Notes: a model not told the origin generated them from the sequence alone. Numbered from the stretch's first letter, positions 17,055-26,698 are shown. The stretch: DNA of 64,000 bases from Paenibacillus sp. V4I7 (GCF_030817275.1 NZ_JAUSZD010000002.1:5766001-5830000); one strand, 5' to 3'. Numbers and translations are program-made.

Positions 17055-18863
17055 TCACGCTTGGACTTTAGCTTCTGTCAGTTCCATGAACTGCTTCACA
17101 TCTTGAACTGCCATATCGACAGCGCTTTGCCAGAAATCCGGTTCTGTAAGATCAACGCCGAGATGCTTCTGAGCAAGCTCCTCCACGTTCATGCTGCCTG
17201 TGTCTCTAAGCAAAGAGATATACTTTTCTTCAAAGGCAGCACCCTCCTGCACCGCTCTTGCGTAAATACCTGCACTAAAGAGGTAACCGAACGTGTATGG
17301 GAAATTATAAAAAGGAACATCCGTCGCATAGAAATGCAGCTTAGCCGCCCAGAAATGCGGATGATAGCTGCTTAAAGCATCTTTGTAAGCTAGCTTCTGT
17401 GCATCCACCATGAGTTCATTCAAACGTTCAACGCTAACTAAACCTTGACTTCGTGCTTCGTAAAAGTTCGTTTCGAAGATGAATCTCGCATGGATGTTCA
17501 TGAAGAAAGCGATTGCCCGTTGGATCTTATCCTCGAGTAAAACGATGCGTTCTTCATCTGTTGAGGCACTCTTTACAACGGCGTCCGCTACAATCATTTC
17601 AGCGAAGGTAGAGGCTGTCTCTGCGACGTTCATCGCGTACTCCTGCGCTAACGCAGGCATATCCGTCATGACATGCTGATGGTAGCCGTGACCTAACTCA
17701 TGAGCTAATGTAGAAACGTTATTTAACGTTCCGCCGTAGGTCATGAAGATACGCGTCTCACCCGCTATCGGGAAAGATGTACAGAAGCCCCCAGGCCGCT
17801 TCCCTGCTCGATCCTCAGCTTCGATCCAGCGCTTCTCAAAGGCTTCTTCCGAAAAGGCTGCCAGCTTCGGACTGAACTGTTTAAATTGATCGACAATCAG
17901 ACTAGCACCATCGTCATAAGAAATTTTCTTCGAGGAATCGCCCAGTGGCGCATCCACGTCAACCCAAGCCAACTTATCAACGCCAAGCAGTTTCGCTTTT
18001 CGGTTCAAATACGCAACGAAAATGTCTTTATTGCGGTCGATCACTTCCCACATGACATTCAACGTTTTCTCTTCCATACGATTGATAGCAAGCGGCTCTT
18101 TATGTATGTTTTTCCAACCTCTGTATTTATAAACCTGAAGACGGAAACCTGCCAAATGGTTTAATGCTTCGGCACAATATTCCTCTTTATCCGTCCATGC
18201 TTGTTCCCATTTTTCAAACAGGTCCAGTCGTTCTTCACGATTCTCTGTATGTAGTTTATTAAACGCTTGACCGGCGGATAGCTCCACCTGTTCACCGTCA
18301 ACCTCTACAGCCATGCGGAATTGACCAACGGTCGTATTATACAGATCTCCCCACCCATGATAGCCATCTACAGCCAAATCATTAATTAAGGCTTCCTGCT
18401 CAGGCGGCAGCTTCTCTTGGGCCAAAGCACGTCGCTCATGGAGCGGAAAAGCTATAGCTTTGAACGGCTCTTTCTGCAGTAGAGCTGACCATACATCATC
18501 TGGAATCCCCGTCAGAACTTGATCAAAATGGGTGAGCGAAGACAAATGCTCTGCAAACAAGCTTTTGACCTTTCCGCTAAGTACAGGCGCTTTCTTATCC
18601 TTCTGATTATCCGCTAGCAAGCAGCCTACGAAAGAATCCGCCTCATGGATATGCTTCAAATTATGCTGAAACAGTTCTATCAGTCTTTCTAGCGAAGCTG
18701 TATCTTCTGCCTGTTGTGGTGAGGGGGTATTTCGTACTTGTTCTTGAAAAGCAGCAATCGATGCTTGAAGCTCCTTTAGGTGCGCTGCGAATGCAGGAGA
18801 CTCGCTTCCCCCAGGAAAAAAGGTTTCTAAATTCCATGTTTGATTAAGAGGTAAATTAAGCAA
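17055..18863 (-). CDS. pepF: Oligoendopeptidase F-type metallopeptidase (family M3)
   Basis: Cytoplasmic zinc oligopeptidase, about 602 residues, full length for the M3B group. The zinc site is HELGHGYHQHV, with the downstream Glu expected in AETASTFAEMI. Other conserved parts are GKRPGGFCTSFP and FPYTFGYLFSAGIYA. Two starts are possible: GTG 18872, too close to the RBS, and TTG 18863, which has AAAGG 8 bases upstream and is preferred. It is single, convergent with the chemoreceptor gene across a shared terminator. Confidence 0.92.
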   Translation of the reverse strand: MLNLPLNQTWNLETFFPGGSESPAFAAHLKELQASIAAFQEQVRNTPSPQQAEDTASLERLIELFQHNLKHIHEADSFVGCLLADNQKDKKAPVLSGKVKSLFAEHLSSLTHFDQVLTGIPDDVWSALLQKEPFKAIAFPLHERRALAQEKLPPEQEALINDLAVDGYHGWGDLYNTTVGQFRMAVEVDGEQVELSAGQAFNKLHTENREERLDLFEKWEQAWTDKEEYCAEALNHLAGFRLQVYKYRGWKNIHKEPLAINRMEEKTLNVMWEVIDRNKDIFVAYLNRKAKLLGVDKLAWVDVDAPLGDSSKKISYDDGASLIVDQFKQFSPKLAAFSEEAFEKRWIEAEDRAGKRPGGFCTSFPIAGETRIFMTYGGTLNNVSTLAHELGHGYHQHVMTDMPALAQEYAMNVAETASTFAEMIVADAVVKSASTDEERIVLLEDKIQRAIAFFMNIHARFIFETNFYEARSQGLVSVERLNELMVDAQKLAYKDALSSYHPHFWAAKLHFYATDVPFYNFPYTFGYLFSAGIYARAVQEGAAFEEKYISLLRDTGSMNVEELAQKHLGVDLTEPDFWQSAVDMAVQDVKQFMELTEAKVQA

Positions 18864-19019
18864 AGCTATCACCTTTCCTTTCCATCTTTTATTAAATCAT
18901 AATCGCCACCTGATCGCCAATAATACTCATCTTGATCATTGCTTATAGGTAAAAAGTATGATTCAATTATAGATAGTTCCCACATCATATATTCGGAACA
19001 GGATGGGTGATTTTCAATT

Positions 19020-19184
19020 ATGAAACCGTTACAAATTTCTCCAGAAACAGCCGTTAAGCTAGCTGAACAACTTAAGGTGCCTTTAGAACATCTCATGCAT
19101 ATGCCACAACATATTTTACTGCAAAAATTAGCGGAGCTCGCTAAAGCTTCCTCACCGGAAAATAGTGATCCAGAATCGAAGTAA
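19020..19184 (+). CDS. YycC-like small protein, 54 aa
   Basis: Small soluble protein MKPLQISPETAVKLAEQLKV... with LEHLMHMPQHILLQKLAELA, which resembles the YycC family of Bacillus, whose function is unknown. RBS-like AGGATGGGTGA stands 9 bases before ATG 19020; stop TAA at 19182-19184. A minus-strand reading frame covers the same bases (18869-19207) but has neither RBS nor sensible composition. Confidence 0.75.
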   Translation: MKPLQISPETAVKLAEQLKVPLEHLMHMPQHILLQKLAELAKASSPENSDPESK

Positions 19185-19226
19185 GCGTTGATCCCTTTCG
19201 CTAACACTTGGCCTTATGACATTATT

Positions 19227-19421
19227 ATGAAGGACATTTATGTGGCCCAATGTCCCTTTTGCCATAGCCCCAATGTGCTGCTGCCATTGAAAATCCACGA
19301 ACTGACATCCATTCACGAAGGTAAAAAAAAGCTGCTTGTGTTTCCTTGCTGCCATAATAAGCTAACGCTCGTCGACACAGATCGCGATTATTTATTGGCG
19401 GACACCGCAATACGCAAATGA
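19227..19421 (+). CDS. Small zinc-ribbon-like protein
   Basis: A 64-residue protein with CPFCHSPN near the N-terminus and a second pair in FPCCHN, spaced like a zinc ribbon. Function unknown. ATG 19227 lacks a clear RBS; a TTG at 19188, 3 bases after the YycC-like gene, would add 13 residues and cannot be excluded. Its stop overlaps the start of the diguanylate cyclase gene (ATGA), which supports real, coupled translation. Confidence 0.6.
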   Translation: MKDIYVAQCPFCHSPNVLLPLKIHELTSIHEGKKKLLVFPCCHNKLTLVDTDRDYLLADTAIRK

Positions 19422-20566
19422 ATCGTAGCTTCAAAGCGCAAGGAGTAGAAAGAGTCCCTATGAATGAGTACCTCGTTCCTTTGACAAGCGCATGTACGTT
19501 AGTTACGTTAAATTACATGGCAATGAAACTTCGCAGCAAGATGCTTATCGATTCATATGAGCACTTGCTTGCACCATTGCTCACTGGACTAGCCAGCATC
19601 ATCATGATGCTGGTACCCCTACCAGAGCTATTTGGCCTGGTTGATTTACGTTCAGTCCCCATCTTTATGGCCGGTTTGCGTTATGGACTGCCTGTTGCCT
19701 TATTATCAACAATATTACCTTCGGGATTTACTTTCTTCACACAAGAAAACCAAGCATGGTTCATCATTGTACAAGAACTAATTGCCCCAGCATTGATTAG
19801 CCCCTTATTTCACAACAAAGAATACCGCAGTGGTTTCTTGGACATTCCTATTCGACATGGGCTGCAAATATGCTCATTTGTCTTCCTCCTACGGTTACTA
19901 ATACAAGAGCTTCTAGAGAGCAACTTATCATGGCCATACGCCCTAGATCAGTTGTTTATGCTGGCTATCATGTCAGCTACTTTCATCATCATTATCGTCA
20001 TGGTCAATGATGAGAATAAAAGTTGGCGGCTGCAGCGCCAATTAGAGCTGCAAGCCAATCAAGACGGCTTAACCAAATTACCGAATTTGCGCAGCTTTAT
20101 GCCGATTGCCATCAATGCGCTACACAAACGCAGAGTATCCATCATGATGATTGATTTAGATAATTTCAAGCAATACAATGATCAGTTTGGACATTTGGAA
20201 GGTGATCAGCTGCTTCGCGAAATCAGCAGTGTTCTACGACAGCATATCCATGAACAGGATTATTTGGCTAGATACGGGGGAGAAGAATTTATTCTTCTCA
20301 GCTCAGAGATTGATCCCCTGCGGCTTAGCAAATATGCTGAGTTGCTATGCGCCATTGTTGCGGATACGTTTCTCCATAAGAACCCTACAGATTCTGTACC
20401 AATAACAATCTCAATAGGAATTTCAACCGCGGAAGAACCTCAGGTGGAACTGAAACGAGTTATCTCTGAAGCAGATCATGCGCTTTATGAATCCAAGCAC
20501 CGCGGCAAAAACCGTTCTACCCTTTACAAGCATATACAACTAAAAAATCAAAAAATGAACGCTTAG
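19418..20566 (+). CDS. Membrane-bound diguanylate cyclase (GGDEF)
   Basis: Makes cyclic di-GMP. 382 residues: about six membrane segments (residues 20-200) resembling the 5TM-type sensor domain seen before GGDEF domains, then a GGDEF domain (about 215-370) with DGLTKLPNLRSF, MIDLDNFKQYND and active site RYGGEEF. The product-inhibition site that is normally RxxD five residues before GGEEF reads HEQD, so feedback inhibition by c-di-GMP is probably lost. ATG 19418 overlaps the previous gene; an alternative ATG at 19460 has AAGGAG but with long spacing. Confidence 0.9.
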   Translation: MNRSFKAQGVERVPMNEYLVPLTSACTLVTLNYMAMKLRSKMLIDSYEHLLAPLLTGLASIIMMLVPLPELFGLVDLRSVPIFMAGLRYGLPVALLSTILPSGFTFFTQENQAWFIIVQELIAPALISPLFHNKEYRSGFLDIPIRHGLQICSFVFLLRLLIQELLESNLSWPYALDQLFMLAIMSATFIIIIVMVNDENKSWRLQRQLELQANQDGLTKLPNLRSFMPIAINALHKRRVSIMMIDLDNFKQYNDQFGHLEGDQLLREISSVLRQHIHEQDYLARYGGEEFILLSSEIDPLRLSKYAELLCAIVADTFLHKNPTDSVPITISIGISTAEEPQVELKRVISEADHALYESKHRGKNRSTLYKHIQLKNQKMNA

Positions 20567-20614
20567 CCATTCAAGGGATTGAAGTCAACTCCTTGAATAG
20601 ATAAGCGTTCATTT
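20553..20614. terminator. Long bidirectional hairpin terminator
   Basis: Outer arms AAATGAACGCTTA and TAAGCGTTCATTT, inner arms ATTCAAGG and CCTTGAAT. It overlaps the last codons of the cyclase gene and is followed on the minus strand by a T-rich run, so it serves both convergent genes. Confidence 0.75.
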
Positions 20615-20634
20615 GATTTATACGGCAATATTCA

Positions 20635-21339
20635 TTATGTAGCTTGTTTCATTTCGTCTGGCAGCTCCATACGAATCGCAAGCATATCTTCACGGGTTGC
20701 TATCCATTGTTCACGACTTGCTCTAATCATACCAGCATCCATAATCTTGCGGTCATTGATAATGCGTGAAAACCATTTGACCGCCTTATTGAAGCGGCTT
20801 AATCTGCGATTGAGCTCTCCTATTAAATACATGAGTCGTGCATTATTGAGGTCCAAACCTTCTGTTTCATACACACTGACATAAGCGTCCAAGGCAAACG
20901 TTAGGAAACGCTCCTCCTGCTCCCAGTCTCCTTTGGAACGGTACAACCATGCCAAATGGTGTAGAAGACCTGCTACAACACGTGATTTCTCATCTCTAAT
21001 CTGCGCACTGAGAAGGGCCAATTTGTAACTAAGAAGTGTATCTTCCCAAGTTCTTTCTCCGCAATAATTGCGCATTGACCAGTTTTGAGCCACTCTCTCG
21101 TAAAAGACTTCCCTCTGCGCTGGTTTCCATTTATCCGAAAAGTTTTCTGTATGCGCATATCCACAAAATGGACAGACCCTCACTACATAGAAGTCGGGGT
21201 TGATGTCTTTATAATGAACACAGAAATCCGTATCTGTTTTGCTAGCTTTCTTGAAACTCGGACGAACCTTCATCGTTTTGTAAGAATTCTCGCAATATGT
21301 GCACTTCACTGAAATTTCATATAAAGGTTCGACCATCAT
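20635..21339 (-). CDS. DUF2225-type protein with zinc-ribbon cysteines
   Basis: 234 residues. The N-terminal part has two CxxC pairs (KCTYCENS and VCPFCGYA), then an all-helical region with TPR-like character (VAGLLHHLAWLYRSKGDWEQ; ALDAYVSVYE; RLMYLIGELNRRLSRFNKAV). This architecture matches DUF2225, common in spore formers, with no assigned role. It is third in the minus-strand group small membrane peptide - globin - DUF2225 and is terminated by the hairpin at 20553-20614. Confidence 0.8.
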   Translation of the reverse strand: MMVEPLYEISVKCTYCENSYKTMKVRPSFKKASKTDTDFCVHYKDINPDFYVVRVCPFCGYAHTENFSDKWKPAQREVFYERVAQNWSMRNYCGERTWEDTLLSYKLALLSAQIRDEKSRVVAGLLHHLAWLYRSKGDWEQEERFLTFALDAYVSVYETEGLDLNNARLMYLIGELNRRLSRFNKAVKWFSRIINDRKIMDAGMIRASREQWIATREDMLAIRMELPDEMKQAT

Positions 21340-21381
21340 TGAAACCCCGCCTTCACTTAAGTTGTATGTAGGAAAGAAGAA

Positions 21382-21774
21382 CTATTCTTCTTTTGATGTG
21401 TTAATAAAATGATAGGCAGAGCCTTTCAGGCGTTCAAGTAAAAAATCCCGCAAATCAGATGGTAGTCCTACTTCCACCATAGCTTCCGACATACAGCTTA
21501 ACCAGGCATCTGCACGTTCTACTGTAATTGGAAATGCCATGTGTCTTGCTCTCATCATTGGATGTCCATGCGTATCTGAATACAAGGTTGGTCCACCAAA
21601 AAACTGACTTAAAAACATAAACTGTTTATCTATAACCGGTCCTATATCGGAAGGGAACAGAGGCGATAACAATGGATTCTGCTGAACTTTTGGATAAAAG
21701 GCTTCCACGAGTCGGCGTACCGTCTCCGCTCCCCCCATCAATTCGTACAACGTGCTGCGATCACTTTCTGACAT
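21382..21774 (-). CDS. Truncated haemoglobin (group II type)
   Basis: Haem protein of the 2/2 globin fold, 130 residues, as usual for the YjbI-like group. Features: LYELMGGAETVRRLVEAFYP at the start, the B/E-helix region FMFLSQFFGGPTLYSDTHGH, and the proximal His in RARHMAFPIT. Group II globins of Bacillota bind oxygen or peroxide. RBS GAGG is 9 bases before ATG 21774. It lies between a 32-residue membrane peptide and the DUF2225 gene. Confidence 0.92.
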   Translation of the reverse strand: MSESDRSTLYELMGGAETVRRLVEAFYPKVQQNPLLSPLFPSDIGPVIDKQFMFLSQFFGGPTLYSDTHGHPMMRARHMAFPITVERADAWLSCMSEAMVEVGLPSDLRDFLLERLKGSAYHFINTSKEE

Positions 21775-21803
21775 TAGGGTAAACCTCGCTATTCATAATC
21801 ACT

Positions 21804-21902
21804 TTAATAGTTTTCTAAATCCTCATCCCCTGCATGCATGAGCGTTTCTCGAATGACAAATACGAACATACATACAACCAAACCAGCAATGACACCTGTC
21901 AT
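21804..21902 (-). CDS. Small membrane peptide, 32 aa
   Basis: Reading frame MTGVIAGLVVCMFVFVIRET... ending in DEDLENY. It has one membrane segment followed by an acidic tail. RBS GGGAG is 8 bases before ATG 21902, an ideal arrangement, and the stop is 29 bases before the globin gene, in the same direction. Function unknown. The RBS and the clean hydrophobic/acidic layout are the evidence. Confidence 0.55.
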   Translation of the reverse strand: MTGVIAGLVVCMFVFVIRETLMHAGDEDLENY

Positions 21903-22055
21903 TTGAATCACTCCCGCTGCCTAGGATATAAGACTTTACTAGTTCTATTTTACCATAAAACCGAGCTCTGAACAGTACCAAAGTCTAAGTATTTTGGGAC
22001 GGCATGTATGTCCCATCCTGTTCATATAGTTGAGTAGGAGGAGGTATCCAATCTC

Positions 22056-23294
22056 ATGCAGAAACGAAATTTCACAGCTGCGTTACTCATGGCTTTTTCT
22101 GTTACTGCTATTATTCTATGCTTATTTGCGTTCCCTCATGACGGCCTTCAAGCAGCCTTACGCGGCGTTTCCATTTGGTGGGATGTGCTCTTTCCCGCAC
22201 TTTTCCCTTTCTTCGTCATCTCCGAAATTATGCTTGGCTTTGGTATCGTTCATTTCTTCGGTATGCTGCTCGATCCGATGATGCGTCCCGTCTTCCGTAT
22301 CCCTGGCATCGGTGGGTTCGTAATGGCTATGGGCTTCGCTGCAGGTTACCCGGTCGGAGCTAAGTTGACCTCCCAGCTGTGGGAGCAGAAGCTCGTCAAT
22401 CGTGAGGAAGGTGAACGACTCGTTGCATTCACAACAAGCTCCGATCCGATATTCTTAATCGGAGCCGTTTCGATAGGCTTCTTTCACGATGCTTCTTTGG
22501 CTATGATCTTAGCTGTTGCTCATTACGGAGGCTCCGTGCTTATAGGTTTAATGATGCGATTTCATGGCAGGAAGAGCCTGCCCACAGAGCAGGAGATTAA
22601 GAGCAAGGGCGGGGTCTTGAAGCGTGCTTTTGAAGCGATGCACAGCGCTCGAATCAACGACGGCAGACCCATAGGCACACTACTGAGTCAATCCATCCTA
22701 CAGTCGCTCAGCTTAATTTTCGTAGTAGGTGGACTAGTTGTGTTCTTCTCTGTTGTTTTAGAAGTCTTAACAGCAGCTAAGGTCATGAATGCGATCTACC
22801 TACTCATTGCCTCCCTCCTGCAAATCACAGGACTCCCCCATGAGTTATCACAAGCAGTAATGAATGGTTTGTTTGAAGTAACACTCGGGGCGAAGGCTGC
22901 CGGGAATGCTCCCGTATCGTTAGCGCTCTCCAGCAAAGTGGCTATCGGTGCTTTCATTTTGTCATGGGGCGGCATGTCCGTTCATGCTCAAATTGTTAGC
23001 CTATTAAGCCATACGAATCTGCGTTACTTGCCATTTGTCACCGCTCGCTTCATCCATGCCTTGCTCTCCGCTGCTATTGTTCTCTTTTTTTGGGAGCCTA
23101 TGCAAATTTTTCGAGAATCCAAAGCCGTTTTCTTACCACAATATGATTCGGCTTCTCCTGTTCTCAGCTATCTAAGGCTAATGCTGCCAATTAGCGGAAC
23201 GGTCTTCCTTGGTGCTTTTTGTGTCATTGCCGGACTCTTTGCTGCATATTCCTTATTTAAACTCGTGTATGAAAAGGTTGGTGGAACAAGATAA
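22056..23294 (+). CDS. ylbJ: Sporulation integral membrane protein YlbJ
   Basis: Polytopic membrane protein needed for normal cortex/spore formation in Bacillus (mother-cell sigma-E regulon). 412 residues with about eight membrane segments. Recognised from WWDVLFPALFPFFVISEIML, MGFAAGYPVGAKLTSQLWE and FTTSSDPIFLIGAVSIGFF, all typical of YlbJ and its nucleoside-recognition-domain relatives. RBS GGAGGAGG lies upstream of ATG 22056. The glucan phosphorylase gene starts 2 bases after its stop. Confidence 0.9.
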   Translation: MQKRNFTAALLMAFSVTAIILCLFAFPHDGLQAALRGVSIWWDVLFPALFPFFVISEIMLGFGIVHFFGMLLDPMMRPVFRIPGIGGFVMAMGFAAGYPVGAKLTSQLWEQKLVNREEGERLVAFTTSSDPIFLIGAVSIGFFHDASLAMILAVAHYGGSVLIGLMMRFHGRKSLPTEQEIKSKGGVLKRAFEAMHSARINDGRPIGTLLSQSILQSLSLIFVVGGLVVFFSVVLEVLTAAKVMNAIYLLIASLLQITGLPHELSQAVMNGLFEVTLGAKAAGNAPVSLALSSKVAIGAFILSWGGMSVHAQIVSLLSHTNLRYLPFVTARFIHALLSAAIVLFFWEPMQIFRESKAVFLPQYDSASPVLSYLRLMLPISGTVFLGAFCVIAGLFAAYSLFKLVYEKVGGTR

Positions 23295-23295
23295 T

Positions 23296-25896
23296 ATGGG
23301 TAATCACGATCATGATCATAAAGGGAGAGAACATCCAGATATGCAAGCAGCCTTCCCCCAAGAAGCTAAACATTTGCCTCCTGCAATTGAGCGTTTGACT
23401 GAGCTATCATTTAACTTATGGTTCAGTTGGAACCATGACGCCTTGCAGCTTTTTACACAAATGGATCCTGTAAAATGGGATCAATCCGGCCATAATCCTG
23501 TTCGTTTACTTCACCTATTGGACAATTCACAGATCGAGGCCCTCAGCGGAAACCAAGATTTTGTAGCAAACTATCAACAAGTAATGGCCAAGTTCGATGC
23601 TTATATGAACGGCACGACTTGGTTTCAAGAGCAGCATACGGACAAGGGTTATGTACAAATTGCTTACTTCTCCGCGGAGTTCGGCTTTCATGAATCATTG
23701 CCGATTTATTCAGGAGGACTGGGAATCTTAGCTGGTGACCATACGAAATCTGCAAGTGATTTGGGTATCCCTTTAATCGGTGTTGGACTTCTTTATAAAA
23801 AAGGCTATTTCACGCAGAAAATCGATGCCTCCGGCGGTCAGCAGAGTGAATTATACCCCTATGACTTCACCAAACTTCCGATCGAACGTGTACTGCAGAA
23901 TGGCCAGCAGCTCGTCGTTTCCATTGATATGCCTGGTCGCGCCATCACCTTACAGGTTTGGCGTGTGCGTGTCGGCCGTAATTCGATCTATTTGCTGGAT
24001 GCCGATCATGAAGCCAACAATTCAGCGGACAAAGAGCTGACCGCTCAGCTGTATGGGGGCAATCAAGATACGCGGATTGCTCAGGAAATGGTTCTTGGCA
24101 TTGGGGGCGTTAAGGCGCTTCGACGGCTTAACATCTATCCCAACGTGTACCATATCAACGAAGGTCATGCGGCTTTCCTCACGCTAGAGCGACTGAAGGA
24201 GCTTCTGCATCTAGGTCTTCCCTTTCATGTGGCAGTTGAAACCGTTCGGTCAGCCACTGTATTTACTACCCATACACCTGTACCTGCGGGGCATGACACG
24301 TTCTCCATCGAGATGGTGGAACACTATCTCGGGCCTCTCCTAAGTGATCTATCGCGGCACAAACAGGACATTGTAGCACTAGGGCTCGATCACCATACGG
24401 GTCAATTCAATATGACCCATTTGGCTATGAATACAGCCGGACTGCGTAATGGGGTCAGTAAGCTGCACGGTCAAGTATCCCGAGAAATGTTCAAAGAATT
24501 TCACGGTCATATCGATGCGAGCGAAGTTCCCATTAGCTCCATTACGAATGGCGTACATCTAGATACGTGGACAGCGCCGCAATGGAAAGAACTTCTTGAT
24601 CGTTTCCTGCCCGGTTCATGGCGGGAAGAACAAGCCAATAAGCACCAGTGGGCGCAAATCGAGGTCATTCCAGACGAATCCATCTGGAAAGTGCATCAAC
24701 AACTGAAAGAAGATTTAGTTCGCTACGCCAGGCGAAATTTGTTCGAGCAGCGCAAGCGCAACGGAGAAACAGAAGAGCGGATCGAGGAAGTCAGACAGTA
24801 TTTGAATCCCAAGGCATTAACCATTGGATTTGCCAGAAGATTTGCGACCTACAAGCGAGCTAATCTCATTTTTAATGATTTATACCGGCTTAAGAAGTTA
24901 ATCAATGATCCCGAGAGACCCGTCCAATTTATTTTTGCCGGCAAAGCTCACCCTGCTGATTACCCAGGTCAAGAGCTTATCCGTGAAATTTACCGCGTTT
25001 CGCAGATGAAAGAATTCGTAGGCAAAATCGTTATTCTCGAGAACTATGACATGAATATGGCCCGTTACCTCGTACAAGGCGTAGACGTCTGGTTAAATAA
25101 CCCCCGTAGACCTCTTGAGGCCAGTGGAACGAGCGGTCAAAAGGCCGCCATGAACGGGGTGCTTAATTTTAGTGTACTCGATGGCTGGTGGGAGGAAGGC
25201 TATAACGGTTCGAACGGCTGGGCTATCGGTTCCACAGGAGCGGCCGACTGGGCTGCACAAGAGAAAGAAAATACACAAGCCATCTATCACATTTTAGAGA
25301 AAGAAATTATTCCACTGTACTACAATCAAGGAGCACTCCCGCATCAATGGATCAGCCGCATGAAGCGTTCTATTCAATCGCTAAGCCCGGTTTATAACAC
25401 GCATCGCATGGTGCAGGACTACACAGAGCTTACCTATTTGCCGACAGCTCAGCGAGCCCTGCTCTTTGTTTCTAATCACTATGATGTTGCAACGAAGGTT
25501 GCCGATTACAAACAGTTCATCCGTTCGAACTGGTATCACGTGAAAATCATTGGGATCGATGACCGCTCTGCCAAATTATCTACGGAAGTGCCGTTAAACG
25601 AGATAAAACCATCAACAAAGGAAATTACGACACAAATTCACTTCGGCCCCATTTGGCCGCAAGATACGGCAGTAGAAGTCATTTATTACGAGGAAAATGG
25701 CGAAACATGGGAGCAAAAAATTATTCCAATGGAACCAATTGGCGAACTGATTGAACAGATGCAGAGCTATAAAGCGACCATTCCATCGCATCTCATTCAT
25801 GGGCCCCACTTCTCTATTCGTGTGCGCCCCATCTCATCTAACTTCGCACATTCCTTTGAACTTTCCTTAGTCACCAGCACATTATCGTGGCAGTAA
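23296..25896 (+). CDS. glgP: Alpha-glucan (glycogen-type) phosphorylase
   Basis: Releases glucose-1-phosphate from alpha-1,4-glucans with PLP as cofactor. From ATG 23296 (RBS GGTGGA, 8 bases) it has 866 residues. It belongs to the phosphorylase subfamily with an N-terminal extra domain (PPAIERLTELSFNLWFSWNH). Catalytic landmarks: YFSAEFGFHESLPIYSGGLG, NEGHAAFLTLERL, FTTHTPVPAGHDTF, FARRFATYKRAN, and the PLP-lysine region ASGTSGQKAAMNGVLNFSVL. The N-terminus is rich in His (GNHDHDHKGREH). The frame is open back to 23209, inside ylbJ, but has no RBS there. Placement directly after ylbJ suggests co-transcription. Confidence 0.92.
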   Translation: MGNHDHDHKGREHPDMQAAFPQEAKHLPPAIERLTELSFNLWFSWNHDALQLFTQMDPVKWDQSGHNPVRLLHLLDNSQIEALSGNQDFVANYQQVMAKFDAYMNGTTWFQEQHTDKGYVQIAYFSAEFGFHESLPIYSGGLGILAGDHTKSASDLGIPLIGVGLLYKKGYFTQKIDASGGQQSELYPYDFTKLPIERVLQNGQQLVVSIDMPGRAITLQVWRVRVGRNSIYLLDADHEANNSADKELTAQLYGGNQDTRIAQEMVLGIGGVKALRRLNIYPNVYHINEGHAAFLTLERLKELLHLGLPFHVAVETVRSATVFTTHTPVPAGHDTFSIEMVEHYLGPLLSDLSRHKQDIVALGLDHHTGQFNMTHLAMNTAGLRNGVSKLHGQVSREMFKEFHGHIDASEVPISSITNGVHLDTWTAPQWKELLDRFLPGSWREEQANKHQWAQIEVIPDESIWKVHQQLKEDLVRYARRNLFEQRKRNGETEERIEEVRQYLNPKALTIGFARRFATYKRANLIFNDLYRLKKLINDPERPVQFIFAGKAHPADYPGQELIREIYRVSQMKEFVGKIVILENYDMNMARYLVQGVDVWLNNPRRPLEASGTSGQKAAMNGVLNFSVLDGWWEEGYNGSNGWAIGSTGAADWAAQEKENTQAIYHILEKEIIPLYYNQGALPHQWISRMKRSIQSLSPVYNTHRMVQDYTELTYLPTAQRALLFVSNHYDVATKVADYKQFIRSNWYHVKIIGIDDRSAKLSTEVPLNEIKPSTKEITTQIHFGPIWPQDTAVEVIYYEENGETWEQKIIPMEPIGELIEQMQSYKATIPSHLIHGPHFSIRVRPISSNFAHSFELSLVTSTLSWQ

Positions 25897-25914
25897 ATAC
25901 GTGAATTCCTAGAT

Positions 25915-25936
25915 AAAGCCCCGTTTGGGGCTTTTC
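25915..25936 (+). terminator. Terminator of the ylbJ-glgP unit
   Basis: AAAGCCCC-GTTT-GGGGCTTTT hairpin with T-run, 19 bases after the phosphorylase stop. Confidence 0.85.
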
Positions 25937-26023
25937 TTATTTTCTTTTATAAATTATTATGAATAGAGAACTTACGGTATGTGCATGCGTTCATGAATGC
26001 AAATCTAACCACTTGGTGATGCT

Positions 26024-26698
26024 ATGGATTGGAATAAGGCACTGGAATTGGCATATATCGGACCGAATACGGATTGTCATTTGATCATTGTCGGAGAATG
26101 TAAAGATGGGCAGCCTTTTTGCTATGAAGAAAATTTCTCCATTGATAAAATAGGTGAAGCTTCATTCACCGTTTGTTTAGAGCTATCCGGAATTTTCCCA
26201 TTCGACAAATTAGAGCATATTTCTTTTATTGAGTTTTCTTTTAAAGACCGTGGAATTTTATATTACGCCTATGTCGATTTAATTCAACTTGAATTAAAGA
26301 AGACGATATGTTACCTTTCGTTATCCATTCCCGAAGAGATTCATCATCATCAGAACAGAAGGTACAGTAGAGCCAAGCTCTCCCTTCGAACACCGATCAC
26401 ACTGCGTATTGTAGGCATTCGCGGCTTATCCGCAAGCAAGGGAGTCGCCTTTTCCGGACAACTGCTTGATATTAGTGCGAGCGGTCTTTCTTTCGTTACG
26501 ACGAATCGGCTTTTCTTTCCCTTATTTCTGGAATTCAGCTTCATTCTCCCCGGGTATCCCCATCCCATTACCGCCTATGGTGAAATTATTAGGGTGACGA
26601 ATTTCAGTAATGATTCTTATCGGGTCGCCGCCGAGTTCCGACATACACCTGAATCAATACTTCAGGACATTGATAAATATTGCTCGATTACTAGCTAA
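26024..26698 (+). CDS. PilZ-domain protein (probable c-di-GMP effector)
   Basis: 224 residues. The C-terminal half has the two PilZ signatures, NRRYSRAKLSL (RxxxR type) and LDISASGLSF (DxSxxG type), so binding of cyclic di-GMP is likely. The N-terminal 110 residues form a beta-rich domain like the flagellar brake YcgR N-terminus, though I cannot assign it firmly. RBS GGTGATG is close to ATG 26024. A GGDEF cyclase is encoded 6 kb upstream. Confidence 0.78.
   Translation: MDWNKALELAYIGPNTDCHLIIVGECKDGQPFCYEENFSIDKIGEASFTVCLELSGIFPFDKLEHISFIEFSFKDRGILYYAYVDLIQLELKKTICYLSLSIPEEIHHHQNRRYSRAKLSLRTPITLRIVGIRGLSASKGVAFSGQLLDISASGLSFVTTNRLFFPLFLEFSFILPGYPHPITAYGEIIRVTNFSNDSYRVAAEFRHTPESILQDIDKYCSITS

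Noticed and set aside
18869-19207. 112-codon minus-strand frame upstream of pepF
   Set aside because: It overlaps the YycC-like gene, which has the RBS and a familiar sequence.
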